A stretch of DNA of 10,997 nt. Origin: Candidatus Dadabacteria bacterium. Lineage in GTDB: Bacteria; Bdellovibrionota_C; UBA2361; J135. Below, one piece after another: positions 1 through 5,776 of this stretch. Every line of letters begins with the position of its first letter. Positions within the stretch are counted from its first letter, which is position 1. Under the pieces are notes generated by a model. It worked only from the letters and a program-made list of their open reading frames with translations. It was not told where the DNA came from and searched no databases. The stretch lies in the NCBI GenBank assembly GCA_003694225.1, contig RFKT01000217.1, positions 1 through 10,997 on the forward strand. Direction: 5' to 3'. The translations under genes and the position numbers were made by a program.

Positions 1-225
1 GAGGAGGGTTCACTGCTTGTTACAAATGAAAGGCATAAAAACTGCCTTGTCTTAGCCGGTGAGGCTTTAAGCAAAGCGGTTGAGAACTTGGACAAGGGAG
101 AGCCTCTTGAGCTTGTCGCGGAAGATATCAGATCCGCCCTTATTGCCTTAGAAGAGATTGTTGGCAAGACATACTCTGAAGATCTGCTTGGAAGGATCTT
201 TTCCACATTCTGTATCGGAAAGTAA
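1..225 (+). CDS. mnmE: tRNA modification GTPase MnmE, C-terminal end (partial)
   Basis: Reading frame 1 is open from the first base to a TAA and gives the last 74 residues of a protein whose start lies outside the window. The final residues FCIGK are the hallmark C-terminal C-x-G-K motif of MnmE (TrmE), and the preceding helical stretch ([20 protein letters not shown]) is typical of the family's C-terminal helical domain. MnmE is a cytoplasmic, K+-stimulated GTPase. With MnmG it installs the (carboxymethyl)aminomethyl group at C5 of wobble uridine 34 in certain tRNAs. The invisible part should contain the N-terminal tetrahydrofolate-binding domain and the G domain. Its partner mnmG lies about 8 kb away on the other strand. 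No clear rho-independent terminator follows. Identification is secure from the C-terminal motif. Confidence 0.93.
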   Translation, partial: EEGSLLVTNERHKNCLVLAGEALSKAVENLDKGEPLELVAEDIRSALIALEEIVGKTYSEDLLGRIFSTFCIGK

Positions 226-290
226 GCAAAGACAAATATTTCAGGCTAATTCCCCTCTGATGGGTTTTGAGTCTCTTTTTTAGATTTTAC

Positions 291-312
291 GTAGCGCAGG
301 CTTCTAGCCTGC
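291..312 (+). repeat. REP-like palindrome, copy 1 (GTAG type)
   Basis: A GTAG tetranucleotide is followed by CGCAGGC-TTCTA-GCCTGC: a perfect 6-base stem (296-301 with 307-312) and a 5-base loop. A 5' GTAG or GGAG word before an imperfect palindrome is the known signature of REP elements mobilised by REP-associated tyrosine transposases (RAYTs). No RAYT gene is in the window. The 20 bases 294-313 recur exactly at 540-559. Confidence 0.6.
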
Positions 313-424
313 ATAAAGACAACACAAATCAGGACATACAGACTTTGTCGTTTCTAACCACTTGGATTGGCGGATAAAATTTTTGGGTGTCATAAAAAAA
401 ATTTTTATAATTTTTCGCCTACAA

Positions 425-503
425 GGTGCTGGGTTACTTTGTCCGGGAATTGCTCAGTTAAATCAGGTAGTTGGTTTTTGCGCCAAAAAGGTACGGGGTA
501 ACC
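425..503 (+). repeat. Long repeat unit A, bounded by two GGTxCxGGGTxAC words
   Basis: The unit starts with a GGTGCTGGGTTACTTTG word at 425 and ends with GGTACGGGGTAAC at 490-502. Between them is a spacer containing AGTTAAATCAGG and AGTTGG. The same order and spacing (65 versus 66 bases between words) recur at 714-793, with roughly four fifths of positions identical and one single-base length change near the A/C tracts. Confidence 0.65.
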
Positions 504-509
504 TTTGAA

Positions 510-524
510 GCGAGGGAGCCTCGC
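510..524. repeat. Short hairpin GCGAGG-GAG-CCTCGC
   Basis: A perfect 6-base inverted repeat with a 3-base loop sits between long repeat unit A and the second REP-like palindrome. No T run follows it on either strand, so it is not called a terminator. It may be part of the mobile repeat cassette. Confidence 0.4.
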
Positions 525-535
525 ATTTGACCTAA

Positions 536-595
536 TGGAGCGCAGGCTTCTAGCCTGCAGAGGGGGCTTCATGTGGGCAAGAGGCCTGCGTTCCA
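536..595. repeat. Head-to-head pair of REP-like elements (BIME-like)
   Basis: Copy 2 (536-559, plus strand) has GGAG before CGCAGGC-TTCTA-GCCTGC. Copy 3 is its inverted partner: the reverse complement of 572-595 starts TGGAACGCAGGC and matches copy 2 at 19 of 24 positions. Two inverted REPs with a 12-base linker are the arrangement called BIME. Copy 3 has a weakened palindrome (GCAGGC against GCCCAC), so it may be decaying. Confidence 0.6.
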
Positions 596-630
596 CAAAA
601 GGCCTACGAGATTTGGAGAATGGTTATCTG

Positions 631-693
631 CTTTCCCGCCAAAGGTGAGGGCTAGTTCGGAAAAGGTACGGGGTAACTTTTGGGGCGGGAAAG
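631..693. repeat. 10-base inverted repeat CTTTCCCGCC / GGCGGGAAAG
   Basis: CTTTCCCGCC at 631-640 is an exact reverse complement of 684-693, 43 bases apart. The interval encloses one GGTACGGGGTAAC word (665), and the right arm abuts another (693). It may mark the ends of a small mobile repeat cassette, or be a chance product of related repeats. Confidence 0.4.
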
Positions 694-707
694 GTGCGGG
701 GCTACTT
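665..707 (+). repeat. Two further GGTACGGGGTAAC-type words
   Basis: GGTACGGGGTAACTTT starts at 665, and the diverged GGTGCGGGGCTACTT starts at 693. Both lie on the same strand as the words in the two long units. They lack the AGTTAAATCAGG spacer seen in those units and so look like solo or shortened copies. Confidence 0.6.
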
Positions 708-713
708 CAGGAA

Positions 714-793
714 GGTACAGGGTTACTTTGCTCGGAAGTTTTCTAGTTAAATCAGGCAGTTGGCTTTCCCCCCCCAAAAGGTACGGGGTAACT
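714..793 (+). repeat. Long repeat unit B, homologous to unit A
   Basis: The unit begins GGTACAGGGTTACTTTG at 714 and ends GGTACGGGGTAAC from 780. The intervening spacer shares AGTTAAATCAGG and AGTTGG with unit A. A run of eight C (768-775) replaces GCGCC of unit A and could be a slippage or sequencing-sensitive site. Confidence 0.65.
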
Positions 794-847
794 TTTTGCA
801 GGAAGATATGCCTGTCCTATTTCGATTCGTAACGCTTTTTTATCAAG

Positions 848-876
848 TTGACAGCAGTTGTTGATTGTGTTAGCAA
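848..876 (+). promoter_or_regulatory. Candidate sigma70-type promoter of the iron operon
   Basis: A perfect TTGACA (848-853) is followed after 17 bases by TAGCAA (871-876), a weak -10 with only half the consensus positions. Transcription would begin near 883, inside the 18-base palindrome. The strong -35 and the position fit, but the poor -10 keeps this tentative. A weak promoter would suit an activator- or repressor-controlled operon. Confidence 0.35.
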
Positions 877-881
877 GTGGA

Positions 882-899
882 TGCTTGATATATCAAGCA
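882..899. promoter_or_regulatory. 18-base perfect palindrome, candidate operator
   Basis: TGCTTGATATATCAAGCA is its own reverse complement over all 18 bases. It lies 42 bases before the ATG of the cupredoxin gene and just downstream of the candidate promoter, where a dimeric repressor would block transcription. The half-site TATCAAG also occurs at 841-847, directly touching the TTGACA. Given the iron-import genes downstream, a metal-responsive regulator is the obvious guess. The site is only loosely like a Fur box (TGATA..TATCA) and the regulator is not known. Confidence 0.5.
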
Positions 900-941
900 A
901 TAATCTGGCAAGTATTTTTTATACATGACATAGGATATAAT

Positions 942-1301
942 ATGGTGTATTGCAAAACGCTTTGCAGGATAGATAGAAATTTATTAGGCGTTTTTTCTAC
1001 TATTTTGGTTTGTCTGATTTTCTTTCAACCTTTTAGTTATGCTCAGGAGGCAAGGGAAATTAAGATTGTAAATCACCGTTTTGTTCCGAGTAAGATCACG
1101 GTGCCTGCCGGAAAGAAGATTAAACTTATTATCAAAAATCTGGATCCAACACCTGAAGAGTTTGAGAGTTTTGATCTTAACCGTGAAAAGATAGTTGCTG
1201 GGAGAGGAGAGATTACACTTTTTATTGGGCCTCTTAAGAAGGGGGAATATGGGTTTTTCGGCGATTTCTACCGAAACACTGGAAAATTGATAGCGGAGTA
1301 A
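942..1301 (+). CDS. Secreted cupredoxin-fold protein of an FTR1 iron-uptake operon
   Basis: This 119-residue protein has a basic N-terminus (residues 1-13), a hydrophobic core (about 14-29) and a likely signal-peptidase site after SYA near residue 34. The rest, about 85 residues, has the beta-rich pattern of the small cupredoxin domain found beside FTR1 permeases (EfeO N-domain-like): RFVPSKITVPAGKKIKL, the conserved PTPEEFES motif and a closing GPLKKGEYGFFGDF. It would act in the periplasm, passing iron to or oxidising it for the permease encoded 24 bases downstream. The mature part has no Cys or Met and only one His, so a classical type-1 copper site is absent. The ATG at 942 is preferred over a TTG at 858: it has AGGA six bases upstream and gives a clean signal peptide, while the longer version would put 28 odd residues ahead of it and span the palindrome. 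The family call is good; the metal role is inferred. Confidence 0.8.
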   Translation: MVYCKTLCRIDRNLLGVFSTILVCLIFFQPFSYAQEAREIKIVNHRFVPSKITVPAGKKIKLIIKNLDPTPEEFESFDLNREKIVAGRGEITLFIGPLKKGEYGFFGDFYRNTGKLIAE

Positions 1302-1325
1302 TGTTTAGTCACGCAGAGCTTCTAC

Positions 1326-2876
1326 ATGGACTGGATATCTACATTTTTGATTGTTTTCCGTGAGGTTGTTGAGATCTCTGTAGCTTTAGTGCTTCTTATA
1401 GCTGCCACAAGGGGAGTTGCCGGCAGGGATAGGTGGATCTTAGCAGGAATTGCCCTGGGGATAGCGGCTTCAATTGCAGTTAGTAGATTCGTTTCAATTA
1501 TCTCTCATAGCTTCCAGGGAGTCGGACAGGAGCTTCTTAATGGATGGGCTCTGGCAATTTCTACACTCCTCATCGGGTATACTGTTGTTTGGATGGGAAC
1601 CCACGGAAAGAAGATTGCCAGGCAAATTTCAGAAACCGGCTCTGCGGTGCTTGAAGGGAAGAAGCCTCTTTACGCTCTATGCGTACTTATTGGCCTTACT
1701 GTATTTAGAGACGGAGCGGAGATAGTGCTTCTTTCTCATGGATTGTTTGTAGCTAGTAAAGATGCCTATACATTATTAGTTGGATGCGCAGGTGGGCTTT
1801 TAGCTGGAGTTTTATTTGGAATTGGCATGTACAAAGGCCTTGTAAGGATTAAGACTGACATTCTCTTTATGGTACTAAGTATACTTTTAGCTTTGCTTGC
1901 AGCCGGTATGGCATCTCAGTCAGTGGCCTTTTTTTCTGCCGCAGGGGTGCTTCCATACCTTTCAGAACCTCTCTGGGATACATCATCTCTGCTCTCTGAA
2001 AGCTCTATACTTGGCGGGTTTATGCATATCGTTATAGGCTATTCATCCAGACCCACTGGTATGCAGGTTATCTCTTATTTTGGAGTGCTTGGCGCCATAT
2101 GGGTGATGTTTAGAATTTCGTCTCGTTCAGTACAAACTATAAAGGTGTGTACGCTGTTTCTAGGTATAGTCTCAGCATATGTGTTTGGTTTGAGAAATAC
2201 AGCGTACGCAATTGATAAGATTTACTCTCCGATTGTGCACGAGGGAGAAGTAGAGATAGAGCAGAGAGGAACATATACATTTGACAGCATAGATAGTAGG
2301 GACGCTAAATTAAAAGATAAGATGGGCATAGGATTTACACCTGCTTCGAGATGGGGTACCGAACTTTATTTTGTAACCGTAAAATCCAAAGGGGAAGAGG
2401 CTGAAATCGCGGCTTTGGATTGGGAAAACAGGTTCCAGCTCTTTGAACAGGGAGAGCATTGGCTCGATATCGGGCTTTATGGAGAGTATGCACTATCAAC
2501 TTCCGGAGGAGCTGACAAGGTAGAGGGCAAGCTTCTTTTAGAGAAGGAGATAGAGAGCAGGTTCGTGTCACGGGCTAATATTATCTTTGAGAGAGAGGTT
2601 GGCGCTGGCTCCGGAGATGAAATTGAAGGGGGAGTGTCTATGAATTTATTTTACCGCTATCATCCGCATTTTATGCCCGCTGTTGAGGCCTTTTATTCCG
2701 TAGAGGATATAACTGAGTCTGGCTCCTATGCGGAGAGAGAGCTTTATCTAGGCCCGGCTGTTTACGGAGCCTACGGCGGATGGAGGTATGAGCTTTCCTT
2801 AGTAAAGGGCGTAACCTCCCAATCCACAGATTGGATCGGACGGTGGGTGCTGGAGTACGAGTTTTATCTTCGGTGA
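1326..2876 (+). CDS. FTR1-family iron permease fused to a signal-like segment and a beta-barrel-like domain
   Basis: Residues 1 to about 267 form a full-length FTR1 permease with about seven hydrophobic segments. It carries the iron-binding motif REVVE (12-16), a second RDGAE (128-132, the usual Glu replaced by Asp) and family blocks such as GMASQS (194-199) and LWDTSSLLSE (216-225). FTR1 proteins import iron across the inner membrane. Residues 268-295 look just like a signal peptide: basic start, hydrophobic TLFLGIVSAYVFGL, then NTAYA before IDKIYSP. Residues 296-516 are about 220 residues of alternating short beta strands rich in Tyr, Phe, Trp and Gly, ending WVLEYEFYLR, as in outer-membrane barrels. 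I infer this part is normally a separate secreted protein. The topology agrees: seven spans would leave the FTR1 C-terminus in the cytoplasm, and the eighth would carry the barrel outward. The start has only a weak GCAGAG seven bases upstream and follows the cupredoxin stop by 24 bases. The fusion could be real or come from a lost stop codon. Confidence 0.85.
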   Translation: MDWISTFLIVFREVVEISVALVLLIAATRGVAGRDRWILAGIALGIAASIAVSRFVSIISHSFQGVGQELLNGWALAISTLLIGYTVVWMGTHGKKIARQISETGSAVLEGKKPLYALCVLIGLTVFRDGAEIVLLSHGLFVASKDAYTLLVGCAGGLLAGVLFGIGMYKGLVRIKTDILFMVLSILLALLAAGMASQSVAFFSAAGVLPYLSEPLWDTSSLLSESSILGGFMHIVIGYSSRPTGMQVISYFGVLGAIWVMFRISSRSVQTIKVCTLFLGIVSAYVFGLRNTAYAIDKIYSPIVHEGEVEIEQRGTYTFDSIDSRDAKLKDKMGIGFTPASRWGTELYFVTVKSKGEEAEIAALDWENRFQLFEQGEHWLDIGLYGEYALSTSGGADKVEGKLLLEKEIESRFVSRANIIFEREVGAGSGDEIEGGVSMNLFYRYHPHFMPAVEAFYSVEDITESGSYAERELYLGPAVYGAYGGWRYELSLVKGVTSQSTDWIGRWVLEYEFYLR

Positions 2877-2997
2877 TGCAAAGATACAGCAAGCCCTATT
2901 CTATGTTAACCCTCTGGATTTACCGATATTTTTCAGATCGCTTCCTATCTTTATCCCCATAAATGGTGACGATCAATTAAAGCGTATCTGAGTGATT

Positions 2998-3028
2998 GCA
3001 GAGCAGATTACCCAGGTATCTACTCTGC
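2998..3028. terminator. Strong hairpin between convergent operons, possible terminator
   Basis: GCAGAGCAGAT (2998-3008) and ATCTACTCTGC (3018-3028) pair at 10 of 11 positions around a 9-base loop. It lies in the 208-base gap between the ends of the iron operon (+) and the pseudopilin operon (-). That position suits a bidirectional terminator, but no T run follows on either strand, so a rho-dependent, decay-blocking or non-termination role is equally possible. Confidence 0.4.
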
Positions 3029-3084
3029 CTGATGTTGAATCTAAAGAGCCACTTTTTCAGGGCAAATAAAAAGCCGAACATTAT

Positions 3085-3897
3085 TTACTGCCTCAGCTTA
3101 GAAAGTCCCTGATATCTGCAGACTCTTTTTATGTCACACATTACCGCGCATCGTGTAGCATCTTGCACCCAATTATTGGGATTGTTATCTTTTGGAACAG
3201 GTCTGCAGGGAGATTGATTAAATCTATCGAACCTGTACAAAGTATAGTTGTCTGCATTAATCCCAGTTTGCCTTAGTGTCCAGTCACTATTAAATTTTAC
3301 ATCATACCCACCAGGAGTATTTATTAGTAAAGGCCTGCACGTTTTTTGTAATGAGCCTATTTGCTGAAAGTCTTGAGGACAACTGATTGGCTCGCACGAT
3401 GCGTTGTTAATCGCTTCAGTGTAAGCTCCTATCCTTTCATTCATGGAAAATCCTTCTCCTAGTATATCCTTCCTTCCTTCACTGACGCGTGCGCAAGAAG
3501 CGGTAAATTCTGTTCCCGGAGTTGACTTTATGCAAAGTTTGGTAACTTTTCCAAAGAATGTTGCATTAATTCTGAAATCTCCATCCTTTGGATAGGAAAC
3601 TCGGGCTACATCTGCGCCATTTATAAGCTTTCCATCAAATTTTTCCTTACTATATCCGATGTCAGTATATCCGGTTGGACAATCCCCCGGATTGCATGAG
3701 CATTGGTCTATAGCCTCATTGGCTGCTGATTCAGATGAGATATCCGCAAACTCATAATATGACAGTTGCGAATAGTTTTTAAACTTATGGCCGGAACAAT
3801 AGCAGGATAATTCAACTACGTCACCGTACGCACTGAATGCTGAAAAGGCAGCAATTACAGGTAAAAATATGGAAGTATAAATGGTTTTTCTGCTCAT
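3085..3897 (-). CDS. Secreted Cys-rich protein with two 100-residue repeats
   Basis: I do not recognise this 270-residue protein. A signal peptide is clear: MSRK, a hydrophobic core to about residue 20 and a likely cut after AYG (25). The mature part has 14 cysteines, an even number that suits disulfides in the periplasm or outside the cell. It contains a tandem duplication. EAI at 61 and 161, C68/C168, P70/P170, C73-P74/C173-P174, I80-G81/I180-G181 and LIN at 91 and 191 are all offset by exactly 100 residues; an SC pair near 31 and 134 may mark the start of each repeat. A third Cys-rich tail (231-260) follows. It has the best ribosome site of its operon, AGGAGGA seven bases before the ATG. 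It is the last gene, 17 bases after the TadG-like gene, which suggests work with the pseudopilins, perhaps as a tip or outer-surface component. That role is inferred from position only. Confidence 0.75.
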   Translation of the reverse strand: MSRKTIYTSIFLPVIAAFSAFSAYGDVVELSCYCSGHKFKNYSQLSYYEFADISSESAANEAIDQCSCNPGDCPTGYTDIGYSKEKFDGKLINGADVARVSYPKDGDFRINATFFGKVTKLCIKSTPGTEFTASCARVSEGRKDILGEGFSMNERIGAYTEAINNASCEPISCPQDFQQIGSLQKTCRPLLINTPGGYDVKFNSDWTLRQTGINADNYTLYRFDRFNQSPCRPVPKDNNPNNWVQDATRCAVMCDIKRVCRYQGLSKLRQ

Positions 3898-3914
3898 TTT
3901 ATAATCCTCCTATA

Positions 3915-4622
3915 TTAATAAAAGATTCCTCTAGTTGCTAAAGATGTTCTAGAGATGTTCTGAATCGAAATACTTCCCCCGGGGAGGAAGTTAGTAAAGA
4001 TCAAGCTTAAATCTTTAAGTGCTATGGTGACTTTAATCGCATTTGCCACATCAGGTGTTGCAATGCCCATACAGCTGGGAGTAACGTCACAAAATTCTTT
4101 ATTTTCTAGCGATGCAAACTTTACCTCGCCATTTAAACTGTAATAAAGCCCCCTTTCTATCTGTAGTGTAAAGGATGGGAAGTCGTATTTCATGCACTCT
4201 GCATAGTCTATGTCTACATCATACGGGGAATTGTAAAGCCGTTTTAAGCAAGTTGAGCCAGATGGGCCATCATGTATTTCATTTCCAGTATTAAAAATCT
4301 TATTTCTCTTTAATGCCTCAAATACTGCAACTTTACTGGACCTCCATCCTGAAAGAGAATCAGGATGCGGAGGGAGATTGGTTCCAAAAACCACCAATCG
4401 AGGTTTTAGAGTCGATGAACCGGCAAGGCTAGCAGAATCCGCAGCACTTTGCGCTGAAGCAAGTGCCATCCCTATTCTGGCATAGTTTATTGCCATGCTG
4501 CTGAGCATTATCGCAATTATAATTAGAGATAACCCAAAAATAATACTGCCCTTTTCTGCCTCAAGGTTGTGAGAGGGCTGAATACAGCGTAATGACTTAC
4601 AGTGCAAGGTCTCTAAGTGCAT
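3915..4622 (-). CDS. TadG-like pilus assembly protein
   Basis: This 235-residue protein has a short basic N-terminus, then EKGSIIFG (23-30), a single hydrophobic span (about 26-47), and immediately after it SAQSAADSASLAGSS (56-70). That Ala/Ser/Asp block is the hallmark of the N-terminal Tad (TadE/G-like) domain. The rest is a periplasmic domain with five cysteines. Unlike its two neighbours it has no Glu at position +5 after the glycine, so prepilin-peptidase cleavage is less certain, as in other TadG proteins. It lacks the long von Willebrand-type domain of classical TadG and is short for that name. The start overlaps the upstream gene's stop by ten bases and has AGGGA about six bases upstream, which suggests translational coupling. 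Confidence 0.75.
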   Translation of the reverse strand: MHLETLHCKSLRCIQPSHNLEAEKGSIIFGLSLIIIAIMLSSMAINYARIGMALASAQSAADSASLAGSSTLKPRLVVFGTNLPPHPDSLSGWRSSKVAVFEALKRNKIFNTGNEIHDGPSGSTCLKRLYNSPYDVDIDYAECMKYDFPSFTLQIERGLYYSLNGEVKFASLENKEFCDVTPSCMGIATPDVANAIKVTIALKDLSLIFTNFLPGGSISIQNISRTSLATRGIFY

Positions 4623-5098
4623 CTATATTCCCTGTCGCAATTCGGTATAAAAAAGCCTTCTTCTATAAAATTTACTTTTCTTATGACATACTGTGGGTGT
4701 ATTGATTCGGGTAAAAGAGGAATAGACGGTTCAGATACTAGTTGAACTTCAAAACGGGGAAGTACTTTGGAAAAATCAAAAGTGACAGAAGCTTGGACGA
4801 TAGTGCTTCCGGATGTTTTGTAGTTGTTTACATATGTCGTGAGAGATGAACACAAGGCGTTTTTTGTTTCTGCGCATGTAGGGTTTCTTCCAAGCGTATC
4901 CATCAATTCCGCCAATGCAGTAGAGGCTTCTCTTGTGGCATTCCCTAACAAGATTTGATCGGATATGTGCTCTTTAAAGTAAAATGATGTGATGGCAATA
5001 ATTTGCAATATCAGCACAAATGGGATGATAAGAAATAAAAATTCAATAATAGAGCTTCCCTTTTCAGGGATTATTTTTAGGAAATAAATCTTCCTCAT
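4613..5098 (-). CDS. TadE-like pseudopilin
   Basis: A 161-residue protein. Near the N-terminus EKG-SSIIEF gives a textbook type IV prepilin site: cleavage after Gly14 with Glu at +5, followed by a hydrophobic span (about 20-38). This is the TadE/TadF-type minor pseudopilin layout, processed by a prepilin peptidase and held in the inner membrane or built into the pilus base. The periplasmic part has two cysteine pairs, one near the middle and one at the extreme C-terminus (NCDREYRCT). An ATG 15 bases further upstream (5113) is possible, but the ATG at 5098 is preferred. It has GAGG five bases upstream, and its ATGA overlaps the TGA of the preceding gene (stop 5095-5097), a classic coupling arrangement. 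Confidence 0.8.
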   Translation of the reverse strand: MRKIYFLKIIPEKGSSIIEFLFLIIPFVLILQIIAITSFYFKEHISDQILLGNATREASTALAELMDTLGRNPTCAETKNALCSSLTTYVNNYKTSGSTIVQASVTFDFSKVLPRFEVQLVSEPSIPLLPESIHPQYVIRKVNFIEEGFFIPNCDREYRCT

Positions 5099-5607
5099 GA
5101 ATTCCTCGTGCATTTGATTAAAAAGGTTGAAGATACTGTAATGTTCTTATTCATGAAAATATCCATGAAACAGAATGGACATGAAGGGTGTGTTTTGTCC
5201 TGCGGCTGTATAGAAATTGTCATAAAATGTGTCTCTAATACCTCTCCATTTTGAACGGTTGTAGCGTCTTCTACAGAGTATGAAGTTGCCCAAAGTCGTG
5301 GACTTTTAGTTAATACGTTTAGATATGAACAGGTAGACTCCAACGCCTCTTTGGCAATTTCTTTGGATGCATCATATATACCGTTGCATTTGAGAGTCGC
5401 TTCAGTTACTGAGGGACACGGAGTAATAGGGTCTGATTGCATTGCCACCGATCTGCCGCCAAATCTCGCGGCTCTGATAAGCTGCTCTACAATGCTGCTT
5501 TGGTACATTAGAGAATTTAGTCCGGAGACTAGAAAGAGAGCCAGAGAGATGATAATGGCGCCTTCTATGGCAAATGCACCGTCAGTAGTTGCAATTAGAT
5601 GCTTCAT
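5095..5607 (-). CDS. TadE-like pseudopilin, first gene of the operon
   Basis: A 170-residue protein starting MKHLIATTDG-AFAIEGA. Gly10 with Glu at +5 (residue 15) is a type IV prepilin cleavage pattern, and a hydrophobic span (about 16-34) follows. The periplasmic portion has six cysteines, including a CPFC pair near the C-terminus. It resembles TadE-type minor pseudopilins by N-terminus and size; the C-terminal part is not familiar. The ATG at 5607 is chosen although its AGGGGG lies very close. A TTG at 5619 would add four residues and has a poorer upstream site. It heads a four-gene unit and is probably transcribed from a promoter in the cysS divergent gap. Tad ATPase, platform, secretin and major Flp pilin genes are not present here. 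Confidence 0.75.
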   Translation of the reverse strand: MKHLIATTDGAFAIEGAIIISLALFLVSGLNSLMYQSSIVEQLIRAARFGGRSVAMQSDPITPCPSVTEATLKCNGIYDASKEIAKEALESTCSYLNVLTKSPRLWATSYSVEDATTVQNGEVLETHFMTISIQPQDKTHPSCPFCFMDIFMNKNITVSSTFLIKCTRNS

Positions 5608-5642
5608 TCCCCCTAACAAAACCTACAGCAAAAACAACACAC

Positions 5643-5672
5643 CTTATATAATTACGTTATGTAGAAATCCAA
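5643..5672 (-). promoter_or_regulatory. Candidate promoter of the pseudopilin operon
   Basis: On the minus strand TTGGAT (5672-5667) is followed after 18 bases by TATAAG (5648-5643), which matches the -10 consensus at five of six positions. It lies 36 bases before the first start codon. The -35 is weak. No comparable pair was found for cysS on the other strand of the same gap. Confidence 0.35.
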
Positions 5673-5776
5673 AAGCTGTGTATCATCAGGAATTGTTTTG
5701 CAAAATGCGCAATATGTCCGAATGGTTATTAACAAGGGAGATTTATTTCTTTGTGCTTATGTAGTACATTGGGGTT

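Larger units (their letters stand above)
226..857. other. Repeat-rich intergenic stretch without a convincing gene
   Basis: About 630 bases between mnmE and the iron operon contain no supportable gene. The few open frames here simply read through repeats. The stretch holds three REP-like palindromes, six copies of a GGTACGGGGTAAC-like word, a short GCGAGG/CCTCGC hairpin, a 10-base inverted repeat and an AT tract (about 392-415, eight A followed by five T). It looks like a site of repeated insertion or repeat spread. Confidence 0.7.

Noticed and set aside
405..596. 63-residue open frame on the minus strand after mnmE
   Set aside because: It is composed of the two repeat families read in reverse, has no family features and no ribosome site.
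425..797. CRISPR array
   Set aside because: The words are spaced irregularly (21 to 175 bases apart), spacers are themselves repeated and no cas gene is present.
858..941. Longer start (TTG at 858) for the cupredoxin protein
   Set aside because: It would add 28 residues ahead of a complete signal peptide, span the 18-base palindrome and lacks a ribosome site, whereas ATG at 942 has AGGA six bases upstream.
2106..2876. Internal start giving a separate barrel protein from ATG at 2106
   Set aside because: The nearest GGAG is about 20 bases upstream, too far for a ribosome site, so independent translation is not supported, though it cannot be excluded.
3052..3073. CTTTTT/AAAAAG inverted repeat as a terminator of the pseudopilin operon
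   Set aside because: The stem is six bases, almost all A-T, with a 10-base loop and no following T run. It is too weak to call.
2878..3084. Possible gene remnant or tRNA in the convergent gap
   Set aside because: No cloverleaf can be drawn, and the longest minus-strand ATG frame noticed (about 19 codons) resembles nothing known.
5099..5113. Longer start (ATG at 5113) for the second TadE-like gene
   Set aside because: The ATG at 5098 has GAGG close upstream and an ATGA overlap with the preceding stop. The longer form only adds MHEEF.
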